Source: a virus. From it: DNA of 21,878 nt. Shown piece after piece: positions 7,925 through 14,992 of this stretch (its first letter is position 1; each line of letters starts with the position of its first letter). The notes under the pieces were generated by a model. The model was not told the origin of the DNA. It made no database searches and saw only the letters and a list, made by a program, of their open reading frames with translations. The stretch spans positions 1 through 21,878 of the IMG/VR virus record IMGVR_UViG_3300020159_002989. One strand, given 5' to 3'. Position numbers and translations under genes: made by a program.

Positions 7925-8592
7925 TACAAACTCCACAATTGACCTTAGTCCTTGGCGATTGCAGAGAGATGCTGTCAAAACTTGATATTGATTACGAAAA
8001 AACAATTTTTGTAAGCGACCCCCCGTTCAACATTGGGTATCACTACGACACCTATGAGGACGACATGACCGAAGACGATTACTACACTTTTCTCCTTGAA
8101 GTGTTCGGAACCAACAAGCAGGTAATTGTCCATTATCCAGAGGCGCTTTACCGACATTCCTACAACATCGGAATTTTCCCTGACAGGGTTGTGAGTTGGG
8201 TGTACAACTCAAACACCGCCAAACAACATAGAGACATTGCATTTTTTGGAGTTCGTCCAGATTTTCGCAAAGTTGGGCAGGATTACAAAAATCCTTCAGA
8301 CAAAAGAATTGCGAAACGGATAGCAGAAGGCAAAACAGCAAGACTTTACGACTGGTGGGAAATTAACCAAGTCAAAAATGTGAGTTCAGAAAAAACAGAA
8401 CACCCTTGCCAGATGCCCTACGAAGTTATGCGTCGAATAGTAGGAATTCTGCCTGAGGGCTACACAATAATTGACCCTTTCATGGGGAGTGGAACAACTG
8501 GTCTAGCCTGTAAAGAACTAGGGAGAAACTTTATCGGTATTGAACTAGACGAAAAATATTTTGAGATTTCAAAACGGAGACTTAATGTCTAA
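7912..8592 (+). CDS. DNA methyltransferase (N6-adenine/N4-cytosine), DPPF type
   Basis: AdoMet-dependent DNA methylase with motif IV DPPFNIGYHY (about residues 37-46) and C-terminal motif I DPFMGSGTTG followed by IGIELDEKYFEISKRRL. The order places it in the beta class. DPPF suggests adenine-N6 rather than cytosine-N4 methylation, but motif IV alone does not settle this. At 226 residues it is short and appears to lack a separate target-recognition domain. It begins with GTG 7912 or TTG 7921 within the end of the PP-loop gene, and its end overlaps the ParB-like gene by 8 nt, giving a coupled trio. ParB-methylase fusions are common in phages, so the ParB-like neighbour may supply DNA recognition (inference). 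Confidence 0.88.
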   Translation: MRDLIQTPQLTLVLGDCREMLSKLDIDYEKTIFVSDPPFNIGYHYDTYEDDMTEDDYYTFLLEVFGTNKQVIVHYPEALYRHSYNIGIFPDRVVSWVYNSNTAKQHRDIAFFGVRPDFRKVGQDYKNPSDKRIAKRIAEGKTARLYDWWEINQVKNVSSEKTEHPCQMPYEVMRRIVGILPEGYTIIDPFMGSGTTGLACKELGRNFIGIELDEKYFEISKRRLNV

Positions 8593-9352
8593 CATTCACA
8601 AAAACATAGAACACTTGGCTATTCCACTCACCGAACTTGTTCATCTAGAGAACAACCCACGGAAAGGCAACATTGACGCAATTGTTGCCTCTTACAAAGA
8701 GTTTGGTCAAGTAAAACCCATCGTCATTAAAGACAACGGCGATGGAACCTCAACAATTATCGCAGGCAACCACCAATACGAGGCAGCCAAAAAACTCGGA
8801 TGGGACAAAATTGCTTGTGTCAAATTTGAAGGAGATACAGAAAGCGCAATTGCTTACGCTTTGGCAGATAACCGAACGAATGAACTAGGAACGACAGATA
8901 GCAACATGCTGTTTGAACTCCTTGGAGAAGTCGGAGAGCAATATGACAATTTGATAGACGCACTCGGATGGGACGAGTTTGATTTAGCCTCAATGGAAGG
9001 CGAGTATTACCAAGAAGATGACACCCCATACGAGGCTCCCGTCATTCAGCCAATAGCAACACCTGACCTGCCAAGCAATCCGACAGTAATCAGTACGCAA
9101 ATGGAAAACGGCGAAACAATGCTCACAGCCCCAAAAGGTACAGACATACAGCAGGCTGTAACACAGGGAGCCCCATCGGTGGTGGCGAACGGGTCAAAAA
9201 CAATCGTTCAGTACACACTCGTATTTGACAGCCCAGACCAGCAGAGAAAATGGTACGACTTTATTCGCTGGCTAAAATCAGACCCTGGCACAGACGGAGA
9301 AACAACTGCGGAACGAGTATTAAATTTCGTTGACGCACACGCAGATTACTGA
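8585..9352 (+). CDS. ParB-like (ParB/Srx superfamily) DNA-binding or nuclease-like protein
   Basis: The N-terminal 100 residues match the ParB/sulfiredoxin fold: PLTELVHLENNPRKGNID, then GQVKPIVIKDNGDGTSTIIAGNHQYEAAKKLGW and a VKFEGDTESAIAYALADNRTNELG block. The GNHQYEAAKKLG segment is the ParB box that in chromosomal ParB binds CTP and in phage relatives accompanies DNA methylases. The C-terminal half is unlike ParB and carries an alpha/beta segment (IVQYTLVFDSPDQQRKWYDFIRWL). The preferred start is ATG 8585 with GGAG upstream; the frame is open 24 nt further. No ParA is present, so partitioning is unlikely. Cooperation with the overlapping methyltransferase is the better inference. Confidence 0.85.
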   Translation: MSNIHKNIEHLAIPLTELVHLENNPRKGNIDAIVASYKEFGQVKPIVIKDNGDGTSTIIAGNHQYEAAKKLGWDKIACVKFEGDTESAIAYALADNRTNELGTTDSNMLFELLGEVGEQYDNLIDALGWDEFDLASMEGEYYQEDDTPYEAPVIQPIATPDLPSNPTVISTQMENGETMLTAPKGTDIQQAVTQGAPSVVANGSKTIVQYTLVFDSPDQQRKWYDFIRWLKSDPGTDGETTAERVLNFVDAHADY

Positions 9353-9373
9353 TTTTCCTGTAAGTTAGTAGCG

Positions 9374-10498
9374 ATGAAAAACCTTCTACTTGTTGGCGAT
9401 GTTAGAGAAACACTCAAACAAATTGCAGACAAATCAATTCACTGTTGTGTCACAAGCCCACCTTATTGGGGTTTACGGGATTACGGAAACGACGGACAAC
9501 TCGGTCTAGAGCCAACGCCAACCGAATATGTTGACGAATTAGTTAAGGTATTCAAAGAGATACATCGAGTTTTGCGAGATGATGGAACCCTGTGGCTAAA
9601 CATTGGAGATAGTTACGCATCTTTTAGAGATGGGAAAGTTACCCCAGATACCACAAGAGGCGAAAGCAATGGAACTTTCGTAGAAAAAGGTAAAGCGTCC
9701 AACCGCATGGCATCATCCTTTGTCGGCACATCCATAAAACACAAAGATCTGGTCGGAATACCATGGCGTCTCGCCTTTGCTCTGCAAGCAGACGGCTGGT
9801 ACCTGAGGCAAGACATCATTTGGGCTAAACCCAATCCGATGCCAGAATCAGTTGCGGACAGATGCACCAAAAGTCATGAATATATATTTTTGTTAACCAA
9901 ATTGCCAAAATATTATTTTGACCATGAAGCAATTAAAGAAAAAGCCGTATCCAACAACAAGCCTCGACAATTCGGAGCCACAAAACCAGTGGGGACTATG
10001 AGGCAAGATGTCGGCAGGATTTTTGAAGATAATGGAACAAGGAATAAGCGTTCCGTGTGGACGGTGACGGTTAAGCCCTTTAGGGAGGCACATTTCGCCA
10101 CATTCCCCTCGGAACTCATAGAACCGTGTGTCTTGTCTGGAACCTCAGAGCACGGTGTGTGTAATCAATGTGGGAAACAGTATGAACGCAAAATGGAAAA
10201 AGGGAACATACCCGAGAGAAAAACACGAGACAATACATTGGGTGTACATCCAAACAGGTTGACCACCACTCGTCTCAATAGTGTTGACATGATTGCAATA
10301 CCACAACATCAGGTTGGGTGGCAGAAAACTTGCGATTGTGAAAAAAGCACTCCAGTCCCCGCCACCATATTAGACCCCTTCTTTGGCTCGGGAACTACGG
10401 GTCTTGTTGCCCAACAACTGGGAAGGAATTGGGTTGGTTGCGAAATCAACCCCGAATACGCAAAAATAGCGTCCGAGAGGCTCGCTCACGGGTTCTAG
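9374..10498 (+). CDS. DNA methyltransferase, beta class; paralogue of the 160-1521 gene
   Basis: N4-cytosine/N6-adenine DNA methylase of 374 residues. Motif IV is TSPPYWGLRDYG near residues 32-43, and motif I ILDPFFGSGTTG lies near the C-terminus, followed by VGCEINPEYAKIASERL. A Cys4-type zinc site is suggested by CNQCGKQYERK and CDCEK. It is a close paralogue of the minus-strand methylase at the left end but lacks that protein's N-terminal Cys/His insert; conserved blocks include WYLRQDIIWAKPNPMPES and EAHFATFP. Its motif I is canonical (DPFFGSGT), so this copy looks fully active. The start ATG has no Shine-Dalgarno; TAAGTT (9361-9366) ends 7 nt upstream, a possible -10 for a leaderless mRNA. 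Two paralogues may have different target specificities. Confidence 0.9.
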   Translation: MKNLLLVGDVRETLKQIADKSIHCCVTSPPYWGLRDYGNDGQLGLEPTPTEYVDELVKVFKEIHRVLRDDGTLWLNIGDSYASFRDGKVTPDTTRGESNGTFVEKGKASNRMASSFVGTSIKHKDLVGIPWRLAFALQADGWYLRQDIIWAKPNPMPESVADRCTKSHEYIFLLTKLPKYYFDHEAIKEKAVSNNKPRQFGATKPVGTMRQDVGRIFEDNGTRNKRSVWTVTVKPFREAHFATFPSELIEPCVLSGTSEHGVCNQCGKQYERKMEKGNIPERKTRDNTLGVHPNRLTTTRLNSVDMIAIPQHQVGWQKTCDCEKSTPVPATILDPFFGSGTTGLVAQQLGRNWVGCEINPEYAKIASERLAHGF

Positions 10499-10516
10499 TT
10501 GAAATAAACTAGGCAA

Positions 10517-11242
10517 GTGGAAACCAATCTCATAATATGCGGTGATGCCTTAAAGGAACTGCGAAGATTGCCTGACTCAACAATCAATACTGTTGTAACT
10601 TCGCCACCGTATAACAAAAAAGGAATACAAAACGGTAGGACTCAAAACAGTAATCAAATATGGCAAAAGCACAATATTGATTACAACGAGTACCACGACA
10701 ACATGCCCGAAGACGAATACCAGAGTTGGATTATCGAGATAGTTAACGAACTTCATCGTGTCATCACGCCCGACGGTTCTATTTTCTTAAACCACAAACC
10801 GAGGCGTCATAATAATCAAGCCAGATTACCCACAGAGTTCATTCACAAAACAAACGCAACCATCTACCAACTGATTATTTGGAACCGTAAGAACAGCCCG
10901 AATATACGCAAAGACCATTTGCTTCCGAACACAGAACATATCTATTGGCTATCCAAAGACAAACCAAAAACATTTCGAGAGAACATAGACTCAAAATACC
11001 TAGGTGAAATATGGGATATTCCGCCACAAAGACAGACCACACACCCTGCGCCATTCCCTCCACAATTAGTGGAAAACTGCATTCTTCTGACCACGCAACC
11101 AGAAGACATAGTTCTAGACCCATTCAATGGAATAGGCACAACGACATCGGGTGCGAAACGCCTAAACAGGCGATACATCGGGTGCGACCTAGACGCCGAT
11201 TATGTGGCGCAAGCGAACAGAGACTTGACAAAGTATTTTTAG
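10517..11242 (+). CDS. DNA methyltransferase, beta class, TSPPYN type
   Basis: Fourth DNA methylase of the window (241 residues). Motif IV is TSPPYNKKG (about residues 28-36) and motif I VLDPFNGIGTTTSGAKRL is near the C-terminus, followed by YIGCDLDADYVAQANRDL. TSPPYN-type enzymes include cytosine-N4 and adenine-N6 methylases, so the base is unsettled. A basic insert (NHKPRRHNNQARLP) may contact DNA. The start is GTG 10517, 18 nt after the preceding stop. TAAACT (10505-10510) ends 6 nt before it, the same hexamer as in the repeated start-associated element further right. The 3' end contains a TTGACA that belongs to the next promoter. Confidence 0.88.
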   Translation: METNLIICGDALKELRRLPDSTINTVVTSPPYNKKGIQNGRTQNSNQIWQKHNIDYNEYHDNMPEDEYQSWIIEIVNELHRVITPDGSIFLNHKPRRHNNQARLPTEFIHKTNATIYQLIIWNRKNSPNIRKDHLLPNTEHIYWLSKDKPKTFRENIDSKYLGEIWDIPPQRQTTHPAPFPPQLVENCILLTTQPEDIVLDPFNGIGTTTSGAKRLNRRYIGCDLDADYVAQANRDLTKYF

Positions 11243-11253
11243 TCGTCTACACT
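11225..11253 (+). promoter_or_regulatory. Sigma70-type promoter TTGACA-17-TACACT at the end of the methyltransferase gene
   Basis: A full TTGACA -35 (11225-11230) lies exactly 17 nt before TACACT (11248-11253). The expected start of transcription is near 11260, giving a leader of roughly 120 nt before the gene at 11383. A dyad ACACTG-GGA-CAGTGT (11249-11263) overlaps the -10 box and could be an operator. The -35 lies in coding DNA of the upstream gene. Confidence 0.55.
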
Positions 11254-11263
11254 GGGACAGTGT

Positions 11264-11382
11264 TGGTCTTGGCAAATAGTGGTACAACCTATGAAAACAT
11301 TTATTTTTACAGGTTGTGATTTACAAATTTAGCCGATAGACTGAATATACTAGAAAGAAAAATAACTAGACCGAAAGGCAGT
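11264..11382 (+). promoter_or_regulatory. Intergenic leader with inverted repeat and a second -10-like box
   Basis: No gene is visible in this stretch. It holds a 7-bp inverted repeat, ACAACCT (11284-11290) with AGGTTGT (11311-11317), around a 20-nt A/T-rich loop; no U tract follows, so it does not look like an intrinsic terminator. TATACT (11346-11351) is a good -10 hexamer, with TTTACA (11320-11325) as a poorly spaced -35. AAAGG (11373-11377) serves as ribosome site for ATG 11383, so this gene, unlike many here, has a normal leader. Confidence 0.4.
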
Positions 11383-11901
11383 ATGCAAGTGAAAAAACTA
11401 AATGAAGAAATGATTGATAAGTATCATTATTCACTTTGGGATGAAGCAAAGGAAAAACACGGGAGCGTCTACAAGGTTCCCTTCCAAGAAATTTTACAGA
11501 TGGGCGATTTGGTTCGAGGGTTGCATGTCCTGCACCTTTGGCAAAAACAAGGAAGCACGGGGAGCGGGGTGCGTTTTCTGGCGGGTTACAACTTCGGACA
11601 GCAGACATTGGAAAGATTGTCATCGGAGTTTCTTGAATACTTTGGTGTTGAGTCAGAGGAAGAATTCAAAAAAGAAAAAGTACCCGTTGAGAAGCGTGCG
11701 GACAAATTCAGCAAGTTTCTCAAATGGGCGAACGAGCATCATTTTGAACAATTCACGACCGAGCAACTAACCGAGCAAAGTGGTTTCTCGTATCAGACCA
11801 CCTTGAAATACTTACAGGAATCACCAACTTTCAGAAAACTCAAAAAGGGTCTATGGGAAATCCGTTGCGCAAAAACCGACCGAGAAGCGGCGGGCAAATA
11901 A
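11383..11901 (+). CDS. Hypothetical protein with a C-terminal winged-helix-like segment
   Basis: I do not recognise the family. The N-terminal two thirds is soluble and charged, with a helical middle (LERLSSEFLEYFGVESEEEFKKEK). The C-terminal segment FEQFTTEQLTEQSGFSYQTT, then LKYLQESPTFRKLKKGLWEIR, has the helix-turn-helix plus wing rhythm of a winged-helix domain, so DNA binding is plausible. The ATG is preceded by AAAGG at good distance, one of the few strong ribosome sites here. The stop TAA shares its last base with the ATG of the zincin gene (TAATG), so translation is coupled. It may regulate the long C/A-rich operon it heads (inference). Confidence 0.75.
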   Translation: MQVKKLNEEMIDKYHYSLWDEAKEKHGSVYKVPFQEILQMGDLVRGLHVLHLWQKQGSTGSGVRFLAGYNFGQQTLERLSSEFLEYFGVESEEEFKKEKVPVEKRADKFSKFLKWANEHHFEQFTTEQLTEQSGFSYQTTLKYLQESPTFRKLKKGLWEIRCAKTDREAAGK

Positions 11902-12791
11902 TGACCACCATAGAAGACATCAAAAAATACACAGTCCACATTCCACTAGACGGACGCAACGGTGACAGTCTCGGAGGCGACCTAGACATAGAACTAGACG
12001 AACAACAAGACGACTACACCACCCCCGAAGAAGAACAACTCATACAACAATGGTGCGGAGACAACCCCGCACCAGTAATTAAAATCAGAGGACGCAGACA
12101 CAAACAACTCACGCTCACCAAAGAAGCACTGAAACACCTCATAGAAATCATCAGATACCGAACACAAGATTTCAACATAGACCCCCGAGACCCTGACTGT
12201 CGCAACTACATGGCATTCGGACAGAGACTCATTGACTCACTGACCCACACCCTCAACGGCACCACTCGACCACCTAAACCCAAAAAACCCAAATCTCTCA
12301 CCGCAAAACAAAGGGAAGAACTCACCAAACAACGACACAGACTCCTCACCAAAGAAGCACAGATTATTTGGAAAAAAATGGAGCAATGGCACCGAGGGAA
12401 ACCACTACCCAAAATAAAAATCAGTTACACCAGACAAAAAAACAAACGGGGCATGGGGTTCGCACACGAAAGCGGAAAGCCATGGGGGTGGATACAAATA
12501 GACCTACCAACCGAAATCCCCGACGACAACCAATGGTGGCATTGGGCAGTCCTCGTCCACGAACTTGCACACCACGCATGTCCACCGATAAAAGCAGAAA
12601 CGGGCAAAGGATGGCGAGACAACTCACATCACCGTGTCTTCTACTATTGCATCAGGCATGTATGGGAAAAGCGACTGAAGTGTGAACTCACCTTCAAAGA
12701 TGTAAAAACTTGGGGTTACTCGGTAGACCGCATCATAGAGAAACAAGGGAAACACCTCGTAAGGTTCAAACTACCCAACCACAAAAAATAA
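11901..12791 (+). CDS. Putative zinc metalloprotein (zincin, SprT/WLM-like HExxH)
   Basis: A 296-residue protein whose central and C-terminal part resembles zincin metallopeptidases. HELAHH (residues 220-225) gives the HExxH zinc and catalytic site, and H243/H244 in SHHRVFYY could be the third ligand. The preceding block (GMGFAHESGKPWGWIQIDLP, then WWHWAVLVHELAHH) fits the strand-helix layout of SprT-like proteins. The N-terminal 100 residues are acidic and Lys-rich linkers follow. SprT-like proteases act on DNA-protein crosslinks in some systems; here the role is unknown. The start is ATG 11901, overlapping the preceding stop by one base, not the longer frame to 11853. Its codons are heavily C- and A-ending. 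Confidence 0.75.
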   Translation: MTTIEDIKKYTVHIPLDGRNGDSLGGDLDIELDEQQDDYTTPEEEQLIQQWCGDNPAPVIKIRGRRHKQLTLTKEALKHLIEIIRYRTQDFNIDPRDPDCRNYMAFGQRLIDSLTHTLNGTTRPPKPKKPKSLTAKQREELTKQRHRLLTKEAQIIWKKMEQWHRGKPLPKIKISYTRQKNKRGMGFAHESGKPWGWIQIDLPTEIPDDNQWWHWAVLVHELAHHACPPIKAETGKGWRDNSHHRVFYYCIRHVWEKRLKCELTFKDVKTWGYSVDRIIEKQGKHLVRFKLPNHKK

Positions 12792-12820
12792 CCCCAAACA
12801 GTCCCCCGCTAGATAAACTA
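12791..12820 (+). repeat. Start-associated element, copy 1
   Basis: ACCCC, then ACAGTC (12798-12803), 7 nt, then AGATAAACTA (12811-12820). TAAACT (12814-12819) ends 8 nt before ATG 12828. Upstream is the A-rich tract ACAAAAAATA. The spacing from ACAGTC to AGATAAACTA is the same in all four copies. It is a candidate promoter with TAAACT as -10, or a translation signal. Confidence 0.65.
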
Positions 12821-12827
12821 AAAAATC

Positions 12828-13343
12828 ATGGCAAAACGCATGACATATTTAGAACGGTTCAACCAAAAAGTAGAAAAAACAGATTCTTGTTGGCTTTGGA
12901 CAGGTGCGAAAGCCTCTAACGGATACGGCTGCATGTCGTACAATGGCAAGTCCACTAGCGCCCACAGACTCAGTTATCTACTCCACAAAGGTGACATACC
13001 TGAAGGTTTAATCATCTGCCACACCTGCGACATTCCACACTGTGTAAACCCAGACCACCTATGGGTTGGTACATACACACAAAACTCTCACGACATGCTC
13101 GAAAAAAACAGGCAAGGTGAAAACATGCGCGTTAAAACGCATTGTCGCAAAGGACACTTATTCACCCCCGAAAACACGTATGTGAGAACAACCGCCGACG
13201 GGAAAAGTCACAAAAACTGTAGACACTGCCGAAAAATAAACAAAAAAGTAAATAGAAATAACCCTGAGAAAAGACAGAAAATATTGAAATATGAACGCGA
13301 ATACATGAAAAAATATAAACGCAAACAGCCACCCGATAGATAA
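12828..13343 (+). CDS. HNH endonuclease with C-terminal zinc finger
   Basis: Homing-type HNH nuclease common in phages. The N-terminal module [14 protein letters not shown] and [16 protein letters not shown] leads to the catalytic HNH/zinc region [19 protein letters not shown] (about residues 64-82) and NSHDML. A second Cys/His motif, [14 protein letters not shown] with NCRHCRKI (about 104-140), is the zinc tail often attached to such enzymes. The basic C-terminus ([13 protein letters not shown]) should bind DNA. It may be a free-standing homing endonuclease or a nicking enzyme in packaging or recombination; there is no intron nearby. Start-associated element copy 1 precedes the ATG, and its own TAA stop lies inside copy 2. 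Confidence 0.88.
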   Translation: MAKRMTYLERFNQKVEKTDSCWLWTGAKASNGYGCMSYNGKSTSAHRLSYLLHKGDIPEGLIICHTCDIPHCVNPDHLWVGTYTQNSHDMLEKNRQGENMRVKTHCRKGHLFTPENTYVRTTADGKSHKNCRHCRKINKKVNRNNPEKRQKILKYEREYMKKYKRKQPPDR

Positions 13344-13347
13344 ACTA
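13318..13347 (+). repeat. Start-associated element, copy 2
   Basis: ACAGCC (13325-13330), 7 nt, AGATAAACTA (13338-13347). TAAACT (13341-13346) ends 8 nt before ATG 13355. The AGATAA doubles as the final Arg codon and TAA stop of the HNH gene. It has one mismatch in the ACAGTC block and the weakest C-rich block of the four copies. An A/T-rich stretch precedes it. Confidence 0.6.
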
Positions 13348-13354
13348 CAACGAG

Positions 13355-13888
13355 ATGGAAAACGCTACGAAATATCCGTTGATGCACCTCACCGCCCGAG
13401 AAGTATTACAACTGCGCAGATTTACCGACATCTGTAAAGCAAACAAAAACGACCACCAAGTCACCGACCGCAAATACACAACACAAGCCACAGAAAAAGG
13501 CATCATCATGCTCGGCAAAGCAGGAGAAGTAATCGTCTCCCGCTACTACAACACAGAAATAGATTGGGAAATCTATGTAGGCGCAGACAACGGCTTTGAT
13601 ACAACCATCAACAACAAAAGCACCGAAATCAAAACATCAAGCCAAAAAAATCTTATAATCAACGACCCAGAACACTGCAAATATGGGCTATGGAAACCCA
13701 ACACCGAACAATGCATCGTCGTATGGTGCAACCAACCCAAAAACCAATGGGAAAACATCGGCACAAACACACAATTCCAAATAATCGGCGGAACAACCCG
13801 CGAACATTTCTTTACAAACGCCCACAAAACAGACTACGGCTACGGACCAAGACTCACCCTCAACGCAGATAGCCTCATCCATCTGTGA
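13355..13888 (+). CDS. PD-(D/E)XK-superfamily nuclease-like protein
   Basis: The 177-residue protein carries the core signature of restriction-endonuclease-fold nucleases: an early Glu (GKAGEVIVSRYY, about residue 55), Asp in NGFDTTIN, then TEIKTSSQ as the ExK motif (about 89-96). The order and spacing E-x(n)-D-x(8-12)-ExK suit Mg2+-dependent DNA cleavage. The fold is inferred from these motifs, not from close similarity to a named enzyme. It could act in DNA processing, host DNA degradation or defence against other phages. Start-associated element copy 2 lies 8 nt upstream of the ATG. The stop overlaps the WhiB GTG start (GTGA), linking the two in translation. Confidence 0.75.
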   Translation: MENATKYPLMHLTAREVLQLRRFTDICKANKNDHQVTDRKYTTQATEKGIIMLGKAGEVIVSRYYNTEIDWEIYVGADNGFDTTINNKSTEIKTSSQKNLIINDPEHCKYGLWKPNTEQCIVVWCNQPKNQWENIGTNTQFQIIGGTTREHFFTNAHKTDYGYGPRLTLNADSLIHL

Positions 13889-14274
13889 ACACCCCCGTAT
13901 CACACCAAGCCCGCTCAACACTCCCATTTGACACAGCGCTCTCAGCCTGCCAAGAACACGGCGTCAGCGTTTTCTATCCACTAGCCGAACACGCCCACAT
14001 GTCATCAAAAATGCGGGCACTCATCGTGAAAGCAAAACAAATCTGCGACACATGCCCAGTGAAAACACCGTGCCTCGAGTATGCACTCGTCAACGAATCA
14101 TACGGCATCTGGGGGGGCATGTCCGAAACAGAACGACAATACGAACGCATGAACAGGGGAATCGTCTATCAGCCTTGGCACACGGGCTACGGACATGAAA
14201 TAGAAAGTGCCAACGCCATGCGAGCACGCAAAAGATGGAGAGACCGAAAACTCAAACAAAACGAACTAATTTAA
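13885..14274 (+). CDS. WhiB-family Fe-S transcriptional regulator (second copy)
   Basis: A second WhiB-like protein of 129 residues. Cluster ligands are C22, C54, C57 and C63 (spacing X31-X2-X5), followed by GIWGGMSETER (74-84), the conserved sigma-contacting turn. The C-terminus is basic (MRARKRWRDRKLK) and may contact DNA near the -35 region, as in known WhiB proteins. It shares only the family core with the first copy at 5323-5730, so they are not recent duplicates. GTG 13885 overlaps the nuclease stop. Because it lies in the operon carrying four start-associated elements with non-consensus -35 regions, it is a candidate activator of those promoters (inference). Confidence 0.9.
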   Translation: MNTPVSHQARSTLPFDTALSACQEHGVSVFYPLAEHAHMSSKMRALIVKAKQICDTCPVKTPCLEYALVNESYGIWGGMSETERQYERMNRGIVYQPWHTGYGHEIESANAMRARKRWRDRKLKQNELI

Positions 14275-14281
14275 TAGAACC

Positions 14282-14521
14282 ATGAAACCAAAAGAAAAAA
14301 AATCACCCAGAAAAACAGAAATAACAACAGCCGACATAACCTTCATCGGAGGGACATTAGACAAGCGAACCCTCCGCTTCATATACCCAACACCCCAATA
14401 CCTAGTCATGCACAAAGGCACCGAACTATACAAACGCCTAGACCCCACAGGCGTAGTAGACGCCAACTACCAACACACCACTAACTGGGAAGAATACACA
14501 CCCCGAAAGGAACCATTCTGA
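14282..14521 (+). CDS. Hypothetical small basic protein
   Basis: A 79-residue protein with a Lys-rich start (KPKEKKSPRKTE) and a beta-rich body (DITFIGGTLDKRTLRFIYP). I recognise no family or catalytic residues. ATG 14282 lies 7 nt after the WhiB stop without a Shine-Dalgarno; TAATTT (14267-14272) ends 9 nt before it. The TGA stop meets the next ATG with shared base 14521. Reliable as a gene from its operon position and the same C/A-rich codon usage as its neighbours; function unknown. Confidence 0.65.
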   Translation: MKPKEKKSPRKTEITTADITFIGGTLDKRTLRFIYPTPQYLVMHKGTELYKRLDPTGVVDANYQHTTNWEEYTPRKEPF

Positions 14522-14982
14522 TGTACATCAACACCATCGCAAACATCGCCAGAAACGGACGCCGACGCTCATACGCCCTCCTCTGCTACGCCAGAATGCG
14601 CACCAGAATGTCCCAAGGAGAATGGTTCACCAGAGACGACTACTACAACTTCCAAGTCCAAAAAATAGAAAAATCCAAAATACAGGACTACACAATTCGA
14701 CTCGCCCAAGCAGGACTCCTAGAACGCCACCCCAACAAAACATTATGGAGAATCACCACCGACGGCATCAAATCAATCCCCGCAATAGAACGAAAAATGT
14801 ATCAAATGAGCCCACACGGAAACAGCAACAACAACGAAAACGAAAAAAATCGCCAAAACCGCCTACAACAAGAAGAAACAAAAATCCTCAACGAACTCCT
14901 CACCAAAGCAACAATCCCCAAAACACAAAAACGCGCGCCGAATTTTTTTGGAAAACACCCCCAACAGTCACCCGCCAGATAA
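14521..14982 (+). CDS. Hypothetical winged-helix-like protein with Asn/Gln-rich tail
   Basis: The first 85 residues look like a winged helix: helix SYALLCYARMRTRM, then GEWFTRDDYYNF, recognition-helix-like KSKIQDYTIRLAQAGLLERH and a wing (NKTLWRITTDGIKSI). Such a domain would bind DNA, perhaps as a small regulator. The remaining 65 residues are polar, Asn/Gln/Lys-rich and probably disordered. The TAA stop is embedded in start-associated element copy 3 (the AGATAA part), as in the HNH gene. The start overlaps the previous stop by one base. Family not recognised beyond the fold guess. Confidence 0.7.
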   Translation: MYINTIANIARNGRRRSYALLCYARMRTRMSQGEWFTRDDYYNFQVQKIEKSKIQDYTIRLAQAGLLERHPNKTLWRITTDGIKSIPAIERKMYQMSPHGNSNNNENEKNRQNRLQQEETKILNELLTKATIPKTQKRAPNFFGKHPQQSPAR

Positions 14983-14986
14983 ACTA
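14957..14986 (+). repeat. Start-associated element, copy 3
   Basis: A CCCCC block, ACAGTC (14964-14969), 7 nt, AGATAAACTA (14977-14986), then AAACGC and ATG 14993. TAAACT (14980-14985) ends 7 nt before the ATG. Upstream similarity to copy 4 continues through a CGCGC stretch and an AATTTTT tract from about 14933, so these two copies share about 55 nt. TAA at 14980-14982 is also the stop of the preceding gene. Confidence 0.7.
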
Positions 14987-14992
14987 AAACGC

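Noticed and set aside
8585-9352. Plasmid or prophage partition system
   Set aside because: Only a ParB-like protein is present, coupled to a methyltransferase; there is no ParA and no iteron-like parS cluster.
12206-12627. Minus-strand genes inside the zincin gene
   Set aside because: These open frames mirror the C/A-rich codons of the plus-strand gene and have no ribosome sites or recognisable domains.
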